Positions 1-9,356 are shown, counted from the stretch's first letter. The stretch is DNA of 64,000 bases from DASRLE01 sp963825315 (GCA_963825315.1 CAWGST010000001.1:2480001-2544000), one strand, 5' to 3'. A program made the numbers and translations. The notes: a model not told the origin generated them from the sequence alone.

Positions 1-10
1 CAAGAAAATG

Positions 11-80
11 GCCGCAAAAGAACGCAAAGAACACGAAGGCAAACACTTCCATCTTTGTGTTCTCTGTGTTCTCTCGCGGC
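11..80. repeat. imperfect 28-bp inverted repeat (hairpin)
   Basis: Positions 11-38 and 53-80 are complementary at 23 of 28 positions around a 14-base loop. The arms are built from short GAACRCAAAGAACAC-like units. The open frame that crosses it gives a low-complexity protein and is not credible, so I read this as a non-coding repeat. Confidence 0.6.
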
Positions 81-626
81 AATTCCCTGCGGTTGCGGCG
101 CAAGCCGCGTTGGGTTTATCCGTGGTTAAACTGCTTTTCCCAGACTCAGTCTGGCAACGTTCGATCAACCGCTGGCAAAAGGTTTTGCGGATGAAACGGG
201 TCTGGTGGAACTGCTGCATTGAAATGGATGCGGCAGCGAAACAATTTGTGGAGGAACGTAGCTGCATGCTGAAATTTTAGGAACTGACGCCTGCTTGAAC
301 TGAATAGTGCAAATATGGCTGACCCCTTCGCCAGACCGGCAACATGTTGCTCCTTTTGCTGTCAGCACTCCGCTGGGGCGCATCTGCTCCGGAGCAGGCA
401 AAGCCAGAGGCCAGACCTCTACTCGATCCCGAACTGCCTGATGCTTGGATACGTCGCTCTTTTGCATTGCATGAGCTTAAACGTAATGCCGACATCAGGA
501 TTATGCCGCATTGTGTGCAATTGTCTGCTGAAACTCGGATGAATTGGCATTTCTTTGCGGCATAATAATTGCGGTTTCTCGTGACTTTTTCCATGCAGAG
601 CGGTCTAATCCAGAGGTGGACAAGTT
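81..626. other. non-coding stretch before the first gene
   Basis: Several short overlapping frames exist on both strands. None has a recognisable domain, a good ribosome-binding site or a sensible composition. I see no tRNA or clear terminator. A weak GAGGTGG-type ribosome-binding site for the next gene lies at the end. Confidence 0.5.
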
Positions 627-2396
627 ATGAAGGCTGCGAGTCTGGCAAATTTTGCAAGGCGGCGGGGCCTTATGGGACTAGCCGTCGTGCTGGTTGTGGG
701 AGCGGCCGCTCTGTGCTGGTGGCTGGGCCTGTTTGAACGCGAGCCATCTTACCAAGGGCAAACCGCCGCAGATTGGCTGGAATCGATCCAGAATGGCGGA
801 AGTTGGTCGGCAGCTACGGCAGCCTTCAGGGCAATGGGTCCAAAGGGCGTGCGTTTTCTTGCGCGGACATTGGAGAAAAAACCATTTCTACTGCCTCAAA
901 GCGTCGAGCAATTAATTGACAAACTTCATCTTCCCGAGTGGGCCGATCCGACGCGGAGAATAGGGTACAATGCAGCACATTTAAGTTACCGTCAGGAAGC
1001 TGCGCGGGGCATCCTTGGGGGCTTTGGAAGCGATGCGGAGCCGGCCCTTCCCATCTTGGTGCGCATGTTCCGCCATGGTGATGGTGAAGAGGTGGAGGGC
1101 AGCGCGGAACTCATGGCACCGATGGCGGACAAACTTGAATTCATGGTGCCGGAATTGATCGAGTATCTGGACCAAAACAAACCAGACGACCTCCGCACTT
1201 TCTCGGACATCAGACTTCTTTCCGCAATCGGACCCAAGGCGAAGGATGCCACTCCAGTTCTGCTGAAAATTGCACAGGCCGGATACCCTTCGACGGCGCC
1301 ACAAGCAGCGGTCGCCCTCTGGAACATCGCCCGCGAGACAAACGAATTGATCCGGACGTTCTCGATTTGTTTGCAGAGTCATGGTGACTCGGTCGATTTC
1401 GTGCTGTTTGAGGTGGAAAAGGCGGTACCCCTGCCGAAACCGCTCGCCCCGCTTCTGGAGCAAGCTCTACGCCACCCGCAGCCGTCGGTGCGTAGAGCGG
1501 CCGAGTCGTTACTCTACAGAATCGATCCAGGACGATTGCGCCAAATCGAGGACGAATTGAATCGTCGGCAAGAACAGATTTTGCAGGATCATCTAAAGCT
1601 ATTGCAAAGTAGCAATGTCCTGGACCGTATAAACGCGGAGCGAGCCTTACAATTTTTTGGACCGATGGCAGTAGCCGCTGCCCCGCGACTAGTCGAGATC
1701 ATGGGGCTCCCAATGAATGGGGCTAACGATAAGCTCTCGGCTTCTAGGGCACTAAAGTCACTCGGTTCTAATGCCAGTATGGTGACGCCAGCGCTTGTTG
1801 AGCTGTTGCGCAGCAATCAATTTGCAGCATCAGAAATCTGCGAGATCCTGGGCGAAATCGGGCCGGGCGCGGCCGAGGCGATTCCCACACTGCAAGCCTT
1901 GCTGGCAACGAATCACGTGATGGTCCCAAATCAATATAGAGGTGGATCATTCGGTTCTCCACAGGCGTTCCACGAGGAGATCGTCCCGCGTTTGCAAGTG
2001 GCGCAGGCATTGGCGTTAATCGACCCGCATCAGAGCAATGCGATTGCGATCCTTCGCGAGGCTCAGGCCACTAACCGTCGTCCTGTCCGGGGGGTAAATT
2101 TTGCCGGGATAATGGGTGGGGAAACACGCATTCCAGCCACGATTACTTTATGGAAACTTGGGTTGGAAACAAATTTGCCGCTGGACGAACTGATTGCCCG
2201 GGGAGACGGTTGGGCTTTTGACACATTGGCCGACATCGGGCCGGCAGCAAAGAAAGCGCTTCCGATGATCGAAAAGCAGCTAAAGAATAAGCCCCTCCGA
2301 ATCGATGCTGCACTGGCCATTCCCAAAATCGACCCCGAGGAAGCAAAGCGTCTCGGCTTGCCCGGCCTGTTTATCATTTGCCCGGACAAATATTAA
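627..2396 (+). CDS. HEAT-repeat protein with N-terminal membrane anchor
   Basis: The 589-residue product has an Arg-rich start and one hydrophobic segment (about residues 15-33), followed by a short 'GQTAADWLESI' segment typical of verrucomicrobial anchored HEAT proteins. From about residue 120 to the end it repeats helical units of the type 'GP.A..A.P.L...L', seen around residues 190-215, 345-400 and 410-430. Such repeats form solenoid scaffolds for protein contacts; no catalytic site is visible. The protein is probably anchored in the inner membrane with the solenoid outside the cytoplasm (inference). It is the first gene after a repeat-containing gap and is not clearly in an operon. The partner is unknown. 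Confidence 0.8.
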   Translation: MKAASLANFARRRGLMGLAVVLVVGAAALCWWLGLFEREPSYQGQTAADWLESIQNGGSWSAATAAFRAMGPKGVRFLARTLEKKPFLLPQSVEQLIDKLHLPEWADPTRRIGYNAAHLSYRQEAARGILGGFGSDAEPALPILVRMFRHGDGEEVEGSAELMAPMADKLEFMVPELIEYLDQNKPDDLRTFSDIRLLSAIGPKAKDATPVLLKIAQAGYPSTAPQAAVALWNIARETNELIRTFSICLQSHGDSVDFVLFEVEKAVPLPKPLAPLLEQALRHPQPSVRRAAESLLYRIDPGRLRQIEDELNRRQEQILQDHLKLLQSSNVLDRINAERALQFFGPMAVAAAPRLVEIMGLPMNGANDKLSASRALKSLGSNASMVTPALVELLRSNQFAASEICEILGEIGPGAAEAIPTLQALLATNHVMVPNQYRGGSFGSPQAFHEEIVPRLQVAQALALIDPHQSNAIAILREAQATNRRPVRGVNFAGIMGGETRIPATITLWKLGLETNLPLDELIARGDGWAFDTLADIGPAAKKALPMIEKQLKNKPLRIDAALAIPKIDPEEAKRLGLPGLFIICPDKY

Positions 2397-2668
2397 AAAT
2401 CGATTTCACAAAATGCCCAGATCCTGGCGGGCCGGTCAACGTTCTGGATGATGCGAATTTTGATTGGAGCAAGTTGCCGAATAGCCCTGCTTATAACCTG
2501 TCTAAAATTCTCAAAGAGGTTGCACCTTCAATGACAGTGCGGGGTTACCGTTTGCCTACAGTAGGGGATCAAGGGGATATTACGCTTGTAAATGATTTTA
2601 AGGAGTTTATTAGAACACAGATGAAACCGATTGTTTTTAAGAAGGAATGGACACAGACTGTTGTTTAA
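2378..2668 (+). CDS. possible small hypothetical protein
   Basis: A 96-residue frame overlaps the last 19 bases of the HEAT gene. Its composition (for example 'NFDWSKLPNSPAYNL' and 'VNDFKEFIRTQMKPI') looks protein-like, but I recognise no family. The DNA is more AT-rich than its neighbours. It could be a small gene, the remnant of a larger one, or an extension of the HEAT gene lost by frameshift. No good ribosome-binding site is seen, and the region just downstream is repeat DNA. Confidence 0.35.
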   Translation: MPGQILKIDFTKCPDPGGPVNVLDDANFDWSKLPNSPAYNLSKILKEVAPSMTVRGYRLPTVGDQGDITLVNDFKEFIRTQMKPIVFKKEWTQTVV

Positions 2669-2769
2669 TCAAACCGGAACTTCTATGAACGGCATATCGT
2701 CTTTATGACAACTACAACAGTTGGCTAATGACCATCACCCTTTTATAAGCCCCATCTTCACAAGGGTTT

Positions 2770-3071
2770 AGAGCGGTTTAAGAAATGACGCAGCCGTCAC
2801 GACTGTTCAAACGGCATCGTCCGAAAGAGGGTTGGTAGGGTGGCGCTGCTGCGCCGCCGAGGCCGCGCAGCAGCGCGGCCCTACCTTGCAAAGCGTCTAC
2901 AGTTTTCGTATAACCGCTCTAGAGCGGTTTAAGAAATGACGTAGCCGTCTCGACTGGTCAAACGACATTGTTTGAGAGAGGAATGGTAGGGTGGCGCTGC
3001 TGCGCCGCCGAGGCCGCGCAGCAGCGCGGCCCTACCTTGCAAAGCGTCTACAGTTTTCGTATAACCGCTCT
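2770..3071. repeat. two tandem 151-bp palindromic elements (MITE/REP-like)
   Basis: Positions 2770-2920 and 2921-3071 are near-identical direct copies. Each starts with AGAGCGGTTTA and ends with TAACCGCTCT, which are inverted termini. Each has a long central hairpin beginning GGTAGGG and ending CCCTACC, with CGCTGCTGCG/CGCAGCAGCG arms. No protein is encoded. The design suggests a non-autonomous mobile or REP-type element. A related GGTAGGG hairpin occurs at 49.5 kb. Confidence 0.8.
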
Positions 3072-3143
3072 AGAGGGTCTAACCGCGAGTTGTGTCTAAA
3101 CGATATTGCTTTGCCGTGGAGAATGCCGAATTGGGGCCTGGCT

Positions 3144-4736
3144 TCAGACCATCGGCCCCTGATAGCCGGCTTTACCGCCGAGGATCAATGTCGGTTTGGG
3201 GAAGGCTTGCAGCAATTTCGACCTTGCCACAACGATCAACACAAGATCAATGGCGATCGTTGGCACGCAAAGCACCAGAGCTGGCAGAATCAGGACATAC
3301 AAAATCGTCCGGCCTGCGGCCATTTCAGCCTTTTTAGAAGTTAGCGCCAGCCACATGCCGAACCAGCCCACGGCAAAAAAATCCGCGACGGCTTTTCCGA
3401 TCTGCCACCCGACGCCGAGGAACCGAAAATAATAATCCAGAAGCAGGCCGGTCATGCTGGGGTGGTCCGCCCCCAACAACGCGCCGATCTGCGCAGCGAT
3501 GAATATGATGACCGGCCAGAGAAAGATCTGTCTTAAAGCCAGCCACTGGCCCCGCACTATGGCCTGTATGGTTAACGGCGTGGCGCAGAGCAGTTCCAGT
3601 GATCCTGTGCGGCGCGCTTCGCTGAAAAAGCGGCAAGCCTGAATGGCAAACAAAACCCTCAGCAGGAAATAAAAAGGCCACGTCTTATCCCTGAGGAGGA
3701 ATCGAAGAGGCCCCGCCATATAAATGATATAAGTATTCAGAGCCGTTGCCATTGGTCCTTGGCGGCCAAATGTCAGCGCCACCACTCCCCCCGCGATGGC
3801 CAATCCCCACACCATCCACCGGAGCTGCCGGGAATCGTCCATCAACCATAAAACCGGATTAATTTCCAGCAGCGCGCGCCGCCTCTGCAACTTGCCGGCG
3901 AGCAATTCTCCCGACAAAAGCCGCCGCCAGAAGCCCGTTCCTTCCACAGGCTCGATCAAATGCGGCAACCGCCAACTGGTCACGCCCAAAAATGTCCAAC
4001 CCAATAAATGGGAAACACCCAGCGATAACCAAAAGGCCCGGGCCTGGTGAAAATATGCCGCCTCACCCGCCAATAGAAACGGTTCAGCGGGGCTTGGGAT
4101 GCTCAAGTAAAACAGCGGGCTTGCGAACGCGGCCGGAACGAACGTCATGCAGACACGCGCGATTTGGGCCGCGGCAATAAGTCCAATGAGCAGGCAGATG
4201 GCAGTGGCCGTGGCGCGATACGTCGAGAGGGAACGCGAAGAAACCCATACGGCCGCCGCAACGGAAAAAAAGAGTGTGTTGATCAGCGCCAGCGACATCC
4301 GTCCGAACTCCCGGCCGGTGACGCCGCCGGCCAGCAAACTCAACCCGAGGATGGGGAAAACAGCCAGCAGCCCGTAAAAGGCGTTCAAGGAAATGGCCAT
4401 GAATTTCCCCAAAACCACGTCATAGCCTTTCAAGTCAGTCAAAAATAAAAACCCCAATGTCCCCTCGCGCCGTTCCTTGCTCAGGCAATCCGCCGCCAGG
4501 AAAACGCCGCCCAATAGCGCAACGATGAAAACGTAACAGGAGAGCCAGTTGAACACATATTTTCCGCCGGAGCGCGAGATCATGGCGGCGAAAAGCGAGG
4601 CGAAGCCGGCCAGAGCCAGCGCCAGCAAAGCGGCCGTGCAACGGATGACAAACGTGCTCTTCCGCCGCGATGCCAGACGCAGTTCTCGTTCCACGATGGG
4701 CAGAAAGGTCATGGCCCGGCATTGTTCTCTTTTCAC
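3144..4736 (-). CDS. ABC-2 type transporter permease
   Basis: The 530-residue polytopic membrane protein begins with a cytoplasmic 'PIVERELRLASRRK' segment, typical of ABC-2 permeases whose N-terminus lies beside the ATPase. It then has a first membrane helix, an extracellular loop, and the family motif 'SKERREGTLGFLFLTDL' around residue 88, followed by further hydrophobic segments to the C-terminus. Such proteins pair with a separate ATPase to export a substrate or drive gliding and envelope functions. No ATPase gene is adjacent, so the partner must lie elsewhere. The GTG start at 4736 has AGGAG just upstream; an internal ATG at 4712 is an alternative. The substrate is not predictable. Confidence 0.75.
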   Translation of the reverse strand: MKREQCRAMTFLPIVERELRLASRRKSTFVIRCTAALLALALAGFASLFAAMISRSGGKYVFNWLSCYVFIVALLGGVFLAADCLSKERREGTLGFLFLTDLKGYDVVLGKFMAISLNAFYGLLAVFPILGLSLLAGGVTGREFGRMSLALINTLFFSVAAAVWVSSRSLSTYRATATAICLLIGLIAAAQIARVCMTFVPAAFASPLFYLSIPSPAEPFLLAGEAAYFHQARAFWLSLGVSHLLGWTFLGVTSWRLPHLIEPVEGTGFWRRLLSGELLAGKLQRRRALLEINPVLWLMDDSRQLRWMVWGLAIAGGVVALTFGRQGPMATALNTYIIYMAGPLRFLLRDKTWPFYFLLRVLFAIQACRFFSEARRTGSLELLCATPLTIQAIVRGQWLALRQIFLWPVIIFIAAQIGALLGADHPSMTGLLLDYYFRFLGVGWQIGKAVADFFAVGWFGMWLALTSKKAEMAAGRTILYVLILPALVLCVPTIAIDLVLIVVARSKLLQAFPKPTLILGGKAGYQGPMV

Positions 4737-4779
4737 TTTCTCCTGCCAAGTGGATAGTGGGGCTGTCGTTTCCGGTTCC

Positions 4780-4960
4780 TGATCCTAATCTTAATCCTAG
4801 CCAAAAGGATTTGAAATTCTTAACCACGGATGGACACGGATGGACACGGATTCAAAATCTGAGAGATAATTCGACGAGATTTCAATGGTAAGAATCTAAT
4901 CTCCTTCGCCATCCGTCAGATTAGGATTAAGATTAGGATTAGGATTAAGATTAGGATTGG
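4780..4960. repeat. hexamer arrays and ACGGATGGAC tandem repeat
   Basis: The gap between two divergent genes holds a short TAATCY array (4780-4800), a tandem of about 10-bp ACGGATGGAC units (4824-4853), and a GATTAG/GATTAA hexamer array (4919-4960). The two hexamer arrays lie in opposite orientation. No gene is supported here. The hexamer family recurs at 38.5, 46.2, 51.5 and 60.3 kb. Confidence 0.75.
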
Positions 4961-5040
4961 GAGGGGATTGCGACATGTACATGCGGTTGATTATTGAGGC
5001 CAGGCATGATAATCTTTCATAAGGTTCAGAATTAACGATT

Positions 5041-7119
5041 ATGCCACGGCCCCTTTTCCCCATTGTCTGCGCCGCGTTGTCCATGGCCACCGCGGTGCTC
5101 GCCCAATCCAGCCGGCCCGGATGGGGCTCCACGCCGTACAGCAACGCCCTTGGCTCCGGCGTCACCTTCCGGGTCTGGGCTCCGAATGCGACCAGCGTCT
5201 GTGTCCCCGGCGCGTTTAACAACTGGTCCACCACCGCAACCCCTTTGGGCAAGGAGATGAGCAACAGTGTTTGGACCGGCGTCTGGTCCGCCGACGTGAC
5301 CAACGCGTCCACGGGTCAACAATATAAATATTACCTCAACGGCTCTTTATGGAAGCACGACCCCAGAACCCGCTACGTGGTCCAGGCCGCCGACGGCGCC
5401 GGCGATAATGACATCATCTATGATCCCGCGGCTTTTAATTGGACGGGCGACGCTGCGGTGCGGCCGGCGCTGGAGGACTTGGTCGTCTATGAGCTTCACA
5501 TCGGCGATTTCTATGATCCGCGTTCCAGCCAGTCGAAGCCGGGCCGCTTCATAGACGCCACCAACAAGCTCGGTTACCTGCAAAGCCTGGGCGTCAGCGC
5601 CGTGGAAGTGATGCCCATCATGGAATTTCCCGGCTTAAGCGATTGGGGCTACGACCCGGCCGACCCGTTCGCGGCCGACAATTACGCCTACGGCGGCCCG
5701 GACGGATTCAAAACTTTTGTCCTGGCCTGTCACGAACGCGGCCTGGCCGTTTTGCTTGACGTAGTCCACAACCACTATGGGCCGACCGATCTTGACCTGT
5801 GGGATTTCGACGGATGGTCCAGCGGGAGCATTGGAGGCGGCATTTACTTTTATCAGACTGAATATCTCTGTTGCACTTCCTACGGTTCCCGTCCGGACTA
5901 CAGCACGCCGCAGGTGCGCAACTACATTCAGGATAACTTCACCATGTGGATTAATGAATGCCATGTGGACGGTTTCCGCTGGGACACCCCCGGCCTGATG
6001 ATGAATGCCTCCGGCTATGGATATATCGCCGATGCCGGAACGCTCATTACAACGATCAACGGCATGATTCACACCAATGCCGGCATCATCAGCATCGCCG
6101 AGGATGTGGAAGGCTACGGCTTTGACAGCACTTGGGACGGGAGTTTTTACCAATGGCTTACGCCGCAACTGGCCGATAGCTTGGATTCCGAGCGCGATAT
6201 GGCGGACATTGCCTATCCCGTCACCACCGACACGCGGTTTAATAACCAGGCAGGTTTTAACCGGGTGGTGTATCTGGAATCGCATGATGTGGTCGGCGAT
6301 TTGAATGGGACCAACGCTGTCCGCCTGGTCACGGCGATTGACTCCGGCGCACCCGGCGGCTACCGGGCCAGAAAACTTTCCACCCTTGGGGCCGTTCTCA
6401 CCTTCACCGCGCCGGGCGTGCCGATGATATTCGAGGGCCAGGAAATGCTTGAGAACCAGCAATTCGATTCCGGCCGGCCCGTGGATTGGACCAAAACCAA
6501 CACCTACAGCTACATCGTCCGGCTTTATCATGATCTCATTAGTGTGCGTCGCGACGCGCAAGGTTACACTCCGGGTTTGGAAGGCGGCCAGTGCCAGATA
6601 TATCAGGAGGACAACTCGAACAAGTTGCTGGCCTGGCGGCGATGGTCCAGCGCAAACACCAATCAGGACGTGTTCGTGATCGCCAACTGCTCCAGCAACA
6701 TCCAAAGCAACTACTCGCTTCCTTTCCCCGAAGCGGGCGTCTGGCACGTTCAATTTAACAGCGACTCCACCAACTACGGGCCGGACTATGGCAACACCGG
6801 GCCGGCCACAGTGACCGCCCAAGGCTCCCCGGTTACGGGCAGCATCACCATCGGGCCTTACAGCGCGCTGATTCTTTCGCAAACCCCGCCCGTTCCGCCG
6901 CAGCTCACCCTCGGGCTGACCAATGGTGTCCTGACCCTTTCCTGGCCGAATACCTACGGGTGGTGGGTGCTGGATTCCAGCCCGGCGCTGACGGGGAATC
7001 CCGCGCCGTGGGTTCAAGTGCCGTCCACGCAATACCAAACCAACGCGGCGGCGGTTTTCATCAATCCCGTTGCCTCCGCCGGTTCCGTCTTTTATCGTCT
7101 GCGCAACACCAAGCCGTAA
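5041..7119 (+). CDS. secreted GH13 alpha-amylase/branching-enzyme-like protein
   Basis: The 692-residue product has a signal peptide (residues 1-21, ending VLAQS) and a CBM48-like N-terminal domain ('VTFRVWAPNATSVCV', 'FNNW'). A GH13 barrel follows, with 'DVVHNHYG' (region I), 'GFRWD' with the nucleophile Asp315, 'IAEDVEGY' with the acid/base Glu354, and 'ESHD' with Asp416. All three catalytic acids are present. The architecture matches glycogen branching enzymes or trehalohydrolases acting on alpha-glucans, but these are usually cytoplasmic, whereas this one is exported. After residue about 620 there is a C-terminal beta module ('LTLSWPNTYGWWVLDSS') common in verrucomicrobial secreted proteins. 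It appears monocistronic. The exact reaction is uncertain. Confidence 0.88.
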   Translation: MPRPLFPIVCAALSMATAVLAQSSRPGWGSTPYSNALGSGVTFRVWAPNATSVCVPGAFNNWSTTATPLGKEMSNSVWTGVWSADVTNASTGQQYKYYLNGSLWKHDPRTRYVVQAADGAGDNDIIYDPAAFNWTGDAAVRPALEDLVVYELHIGDFYDPRSSQSKPGRFIDATNKLGYLQSLGVSAVEVMPIMEFPGLSDWGYDPADPFAADNYAYGGPDGFKTFVLACHERGLAVLLDVVHNHYGPTDLDLWDFDGWSSGSIGGGIYFYQTEYLCCTSYGSRPDYSTPQVRNYIQDNFTMWINECHVDGFRWDTPGLMMNASGYGYIADAGTLITTINGMIHTNAGIISIAEDVEGYGFDSTWDGSFYQWLTPQLADSLDSERDMADIAYPVTTDTRFNNQAGFNRVVYLESHDVVGDLNGTNAVRLVTAIDSGAPGGYRARKLSTLGAVLTFTAPGVPMIFEGQEMLENQQFDSGRPVDWTKTNTYSYIVRLYHDLISVRRDAQGYTPGLEGGQCQIYQEDNSNKLLAWRRWSSANTNQDVFVIANCSSNIQSNYSLPFPEAGVWHVQFNSDSTNYGPDYGNTGPATVTAQGSPVTGSITIGPYSALILSQTPPVPPQLTLGLTNGVLTLSWPNTYGWWVLDSSPALTGNPAPWVQVPSTQYQTNAAAVFINPVASAGSVFYRLRNTKP

Positions 7120-7135
7120 AGGCCTTCGGAAGTAT

Positions 7136-7291
7136 TCAGTGGCTGAAGATGCCGTATTTGGCCACGGCCAGGACAAAGCCGGTCAGGCCGATGATTAACA
7201 GCCAAAAGATTCCCTTGACCGCCAGCACCACGCCCGTGACCAGAATCGCAGCCATTATGAGCCAGACCAAAATGACCAAAAAAATGTTCAT
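7136..7291 (-). CDS. 51-residue small membrane protein
   Basis: This short frame encodes two hydrophobic helices ('NIFLVILVWLIMAAILV' and 'GIFWLLIIGLTGFVLAV') joined by a Lys-Gly turn, with a charged-to-polar tail 'KYGIFSH'. Such regular membrane-helix content in a short frame is unlikely by chance. It converges on the GH13 gene. A second small frame lies just upstream on the same strand with a 12-base gap. The function is unknown; no strong ribosome-binding site is visible. Confidence 0.55.
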   Translation of the reverse strand: MNIFLVILVWLIMAAILVTGVVLAVKGIFWLLIIGLTGFVLAVAKYGIFSH

Positions 7292-7303
7292 GCAGCAGAC
7301 AGT

Positions 7304-7435
7304 CTAACCGGCCGGCGCGCGCAAGCAAGCCCGGCTGTTGCAAAACCAGCCGGGCGCGGCCCAGGGATCGAACCATGATTTGACTTGGGCCGGGTCCGCC
7401 TGGGCCGACTCCGCCAGTTCATCCAATATTGTCAT
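7304..7435 (-). CDS. possible 43-residue protein upstream of the small membrane protein
   Basis: An ATG frame encodes an acidic start ('MTILDELAESAQADPAQ') followed by a Trp-rich middle ('SWFDPWAAPGWF') and a basic tail with two cysteines. It sits 12 bases upstream of the 51-residue membrane protein on the same strand, so the two may be co-transcribed. No family is recognised, and the ribosome-binding site is weak. Confidence 0.35.
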   Translation of the reverse strand: MTILDELAESAQADPAQVKSWFDPWAAPGWFCNSRACLRAPAG

Positions 7436-7543
7436 ACCGACGCCAATTTATGGTTATCTGCCAAAAAAGGCAAGAGTCGTTTGACTCGGGGCGTGAAACT
7501 TTTTTGACTTGCTTCCCGGCTTCCAATTCCTCATATTGAACGC

Positions 7544-8173
7544 ATGAAAGCAGGTTCCACGTTTGGATCCGCGTTTCTGGGCTGGTGCGCAATCGTTGGG
7601 TGCGCCGGCTTGCTCCATGCTCAAGGAGTCTGGCAGCCGATCATGGTGACCAATGAGCCGTGCAGCCTGGTCACGACCGGCGGTATAACCTATGCCGGCT
7701 ACACATGGGCAATGATGGGCTGCGAGGCGGCGGCGCGCATCGGGCCGCTGATCCGCGAAGGCAGCGATTTCTCGTTTGATTTCGACTTCGAATGGGAAAC
7801 CGGAGTGGCATGCCCGATGTATGTCTTGATTGAAAACGCCACTGTCGTTTTAGGCGCGTTGGCCCCGGGCGACTACACCTTGACCACCACCTCCTGGGGC
7901 GTCCCGGTCGCGACCACCCCCTTCACTGTTCCGACAAACTCCACGCCAACGCTCCAACCCATCTGTGTTGCCGCCGATGGTTCGTTTCAAATGCAGTTGA
8001 ACGGCGTCGCCAACGTGCGTTACGTCCTGCAATGCTCGACGAATTTGGTGAATTGGACCTCGCTTTCGATCAATTCAATTGGGCCGCCGTTGACGGACCC
8101 CTCTCCCGCCTTGCCCGGCTGCCGCTTTTATCGGGTGCAAATTCTCCAGACAGTGAATCTCGATCCTGGCTAA
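7544..8173 (+). CDS. secreted protein with C-terminal beta module
   Basis: The 209-residue protein has a signal peptide (about residues 1-27, ending LLHAQ). The middle region 'GYTWAMMGCEAAARIGP' has no family I recognise. The C-terminal part 'RYVLQCSTNLVNWTSLS' followed by 'PGCRFYRVQ' is the module found at the end of many verrucomicrobial exported proteins. That module may help secretion or surface display, but its role is not established. The gene has its own upstream gap and no operon partner. The start at 7544 follows an AT-rich stretch without a strong ribosome-binding site. Confidence 0.7.
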   Translation: MKAGSTFGSAFLGWCAIVGCAGLLHAQGVWQPIMVTNEPCSLVTTGGITYAGYTWAMMGCEAAARIGPLIREGSDFSFDFDFEWETGVACPMYVLIENATVVLGALAPGDYTLTTTSWGVPVATTPFTVPTNSTPTLQPICVAADGSFQMQLNGVANVRYVLQCSTNLVNWTSLSINSIGPPLTDPSPALPGCRFYRVQILQTVNLDPG

Positions 8174-8213
8174 TCCTTTCTGGGGAATGACCGGGCCGGG
8201 GTTTTGCTGAAGG

Positions 8214-9012
8214 TTATTTGCCAGGCGCCATCTTGGAATGGGACTTGAACAGGCTGTTGTCAAACGTGAATTGCCAGGCGATGTAACATTGAAATCCCAC
8301 CGGGCCGTCAATGGACCGGCCAACCGAGAAGAGCAAATGTTGATGCTCGCTGAAATCAATCACCGTGCCGACGTTAAACGCGGTGCCGACGTTGGGGAAG
8401 TCAGTTTCCAATATCGGTCTGATGATAGACCTCCACCCCGATGAGCACATTGGTCAAAACCTGCTTTTGCAGCACCGCCCCGACAAAACCCCAGTTGTCG
8501 TGTCCGGAAAAAGAATTGAGGCCGTAGCCGCCCCCGCCGTAGGCCGTCCACGAACCCCAACTTTTCTGCACCCATACGGGGAGAAAGGCCTGGGAATGAC
8601 CATTGCCGAGATTGTCCCGCGCGCTGCCGGCAGGCACTTCCAGCAGCGGGAAAATTCCCACCTGGGGCCAACCGTTGGTCTCCTGGATAAACCGGTATTT
8701 CGCGCCCAGTTCAAGGTCGCCCAGCCCGTAATGCCCGGCTCCTTCCGGGGGCGAATCGTAAGCCAGGGGCGCGATCAGATGAAGCTGCAGGTCCGGCACA
8801 GCGCCATAGTTGACTTCAAAATGCGGCGCGGTGCCGGACCAATCGCCCCCGAGTTCTGAATGCATCGAAGCGATATAAAACTCCCAATGCTGGTATTCCA
8901 CCGGCTCCGGATCATCGGTGACAAATGGCGGACCGCCAAAGGCAATCCCCACGAACCCCAGGCTGAGGACGGCCGACAGAGTAACGGCTGGCAAGCGTTG
9001 TTTGGTGTGCAT
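8214..9012 (-). CDS. outer-membrane/periplasmic 'transporter'-type protein, frameshifted
   Basis: The first frame (9012 down to about 8404) gives a signal peptide (ending FGG), 'PPFVTDDPEPVEYQHWEFY', and beta-strand repeats such as 'YGLGDLELGAKYRF'. It stops after 'VEVYHQTDIGN'. The next frame continues without a gap as 'TDFPNVGTAFNVG...DFSEHQHLLFSVGRSI' to 8214, which is the expected end of this family of beta-barrel-like proteins. One extra base near 8404-8410 explains the break. It is the last gene of a minus-strand run. Either it is a recent pseudogene or the assembly has an extra base. The family is often annotated as 'transporter' without biochemical proof. Confidence 0.7.
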
Positions 9013-9022
9013 GACAGTCTTC

Positions 9023-9343
9023 TTAATCGGCGATTACATAGAAGCCCAGGACGATGAGAACGCCTGCCACCACTCCCGAAAAAACGATGGTGGTCAAACG
9101 ATTGACGGGCATTTTCGGTCCCTGACCGCCATTCGTTCTGGCGAAACACCAGCCGAATATGGCAAAGAGGATGAGAATAAGGGCAACATGGGTGATCCAA
9201 TGATGGCCGGTTATTTTTTGCATCCAATCCGCGACGCCCTTGCTCCTCTCCTTCGCGATCACCAGCATGGCGTTCAACACGGCGCACAGCGCCAGAGACA
9301 ATCCGAACGATATCGTGTGTTTTGAGACGGCGGTGTTTTCCAT
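9023..9343 (-). CDS. small membrane protein, three helices
   Basis: The 106-residue protein has hydrophobic segments at about residues 10-28, 48-66 and 82-103, separated by basic loops. No cofactor motif is clear, though paired histidines ('GHHWITH') precede the second helix. It lies 13 bases downstream of another small membrane protein and 10 bases upstream of the transporter-like gene, so all three are probably co-transcribed. The function is unknown. Confidence 0.65.
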   Translation of the reverse strand: MENTAVSKHTISFGLSLALCAVLNAMLVIAKERSKGVADWMQKITGHHWITHVALILILFAIFGWCFARTNGGQGPKMPVNRLTTIVFSGVVAGVLIVLGFYVIAD

Positions 9344-9356
9344 GTGTTCTTTCAGA

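Noticed and set aside
8..280. 90-residue frame at the window start
   Set aside because: It runs through the inverted repeat and has a low-complexity, biased sequence.
5635..7176. 513-residue minus-strand frame
   Set aside because: Antisense shadow of the GH13 gene.
7361..7390. T-arm-like sequence GGGATCGAACC, possible tRNA
   Set aside because: No acceptor stem, anticodon arm or D arm can be formed around it; it lies inside a small coding frame.
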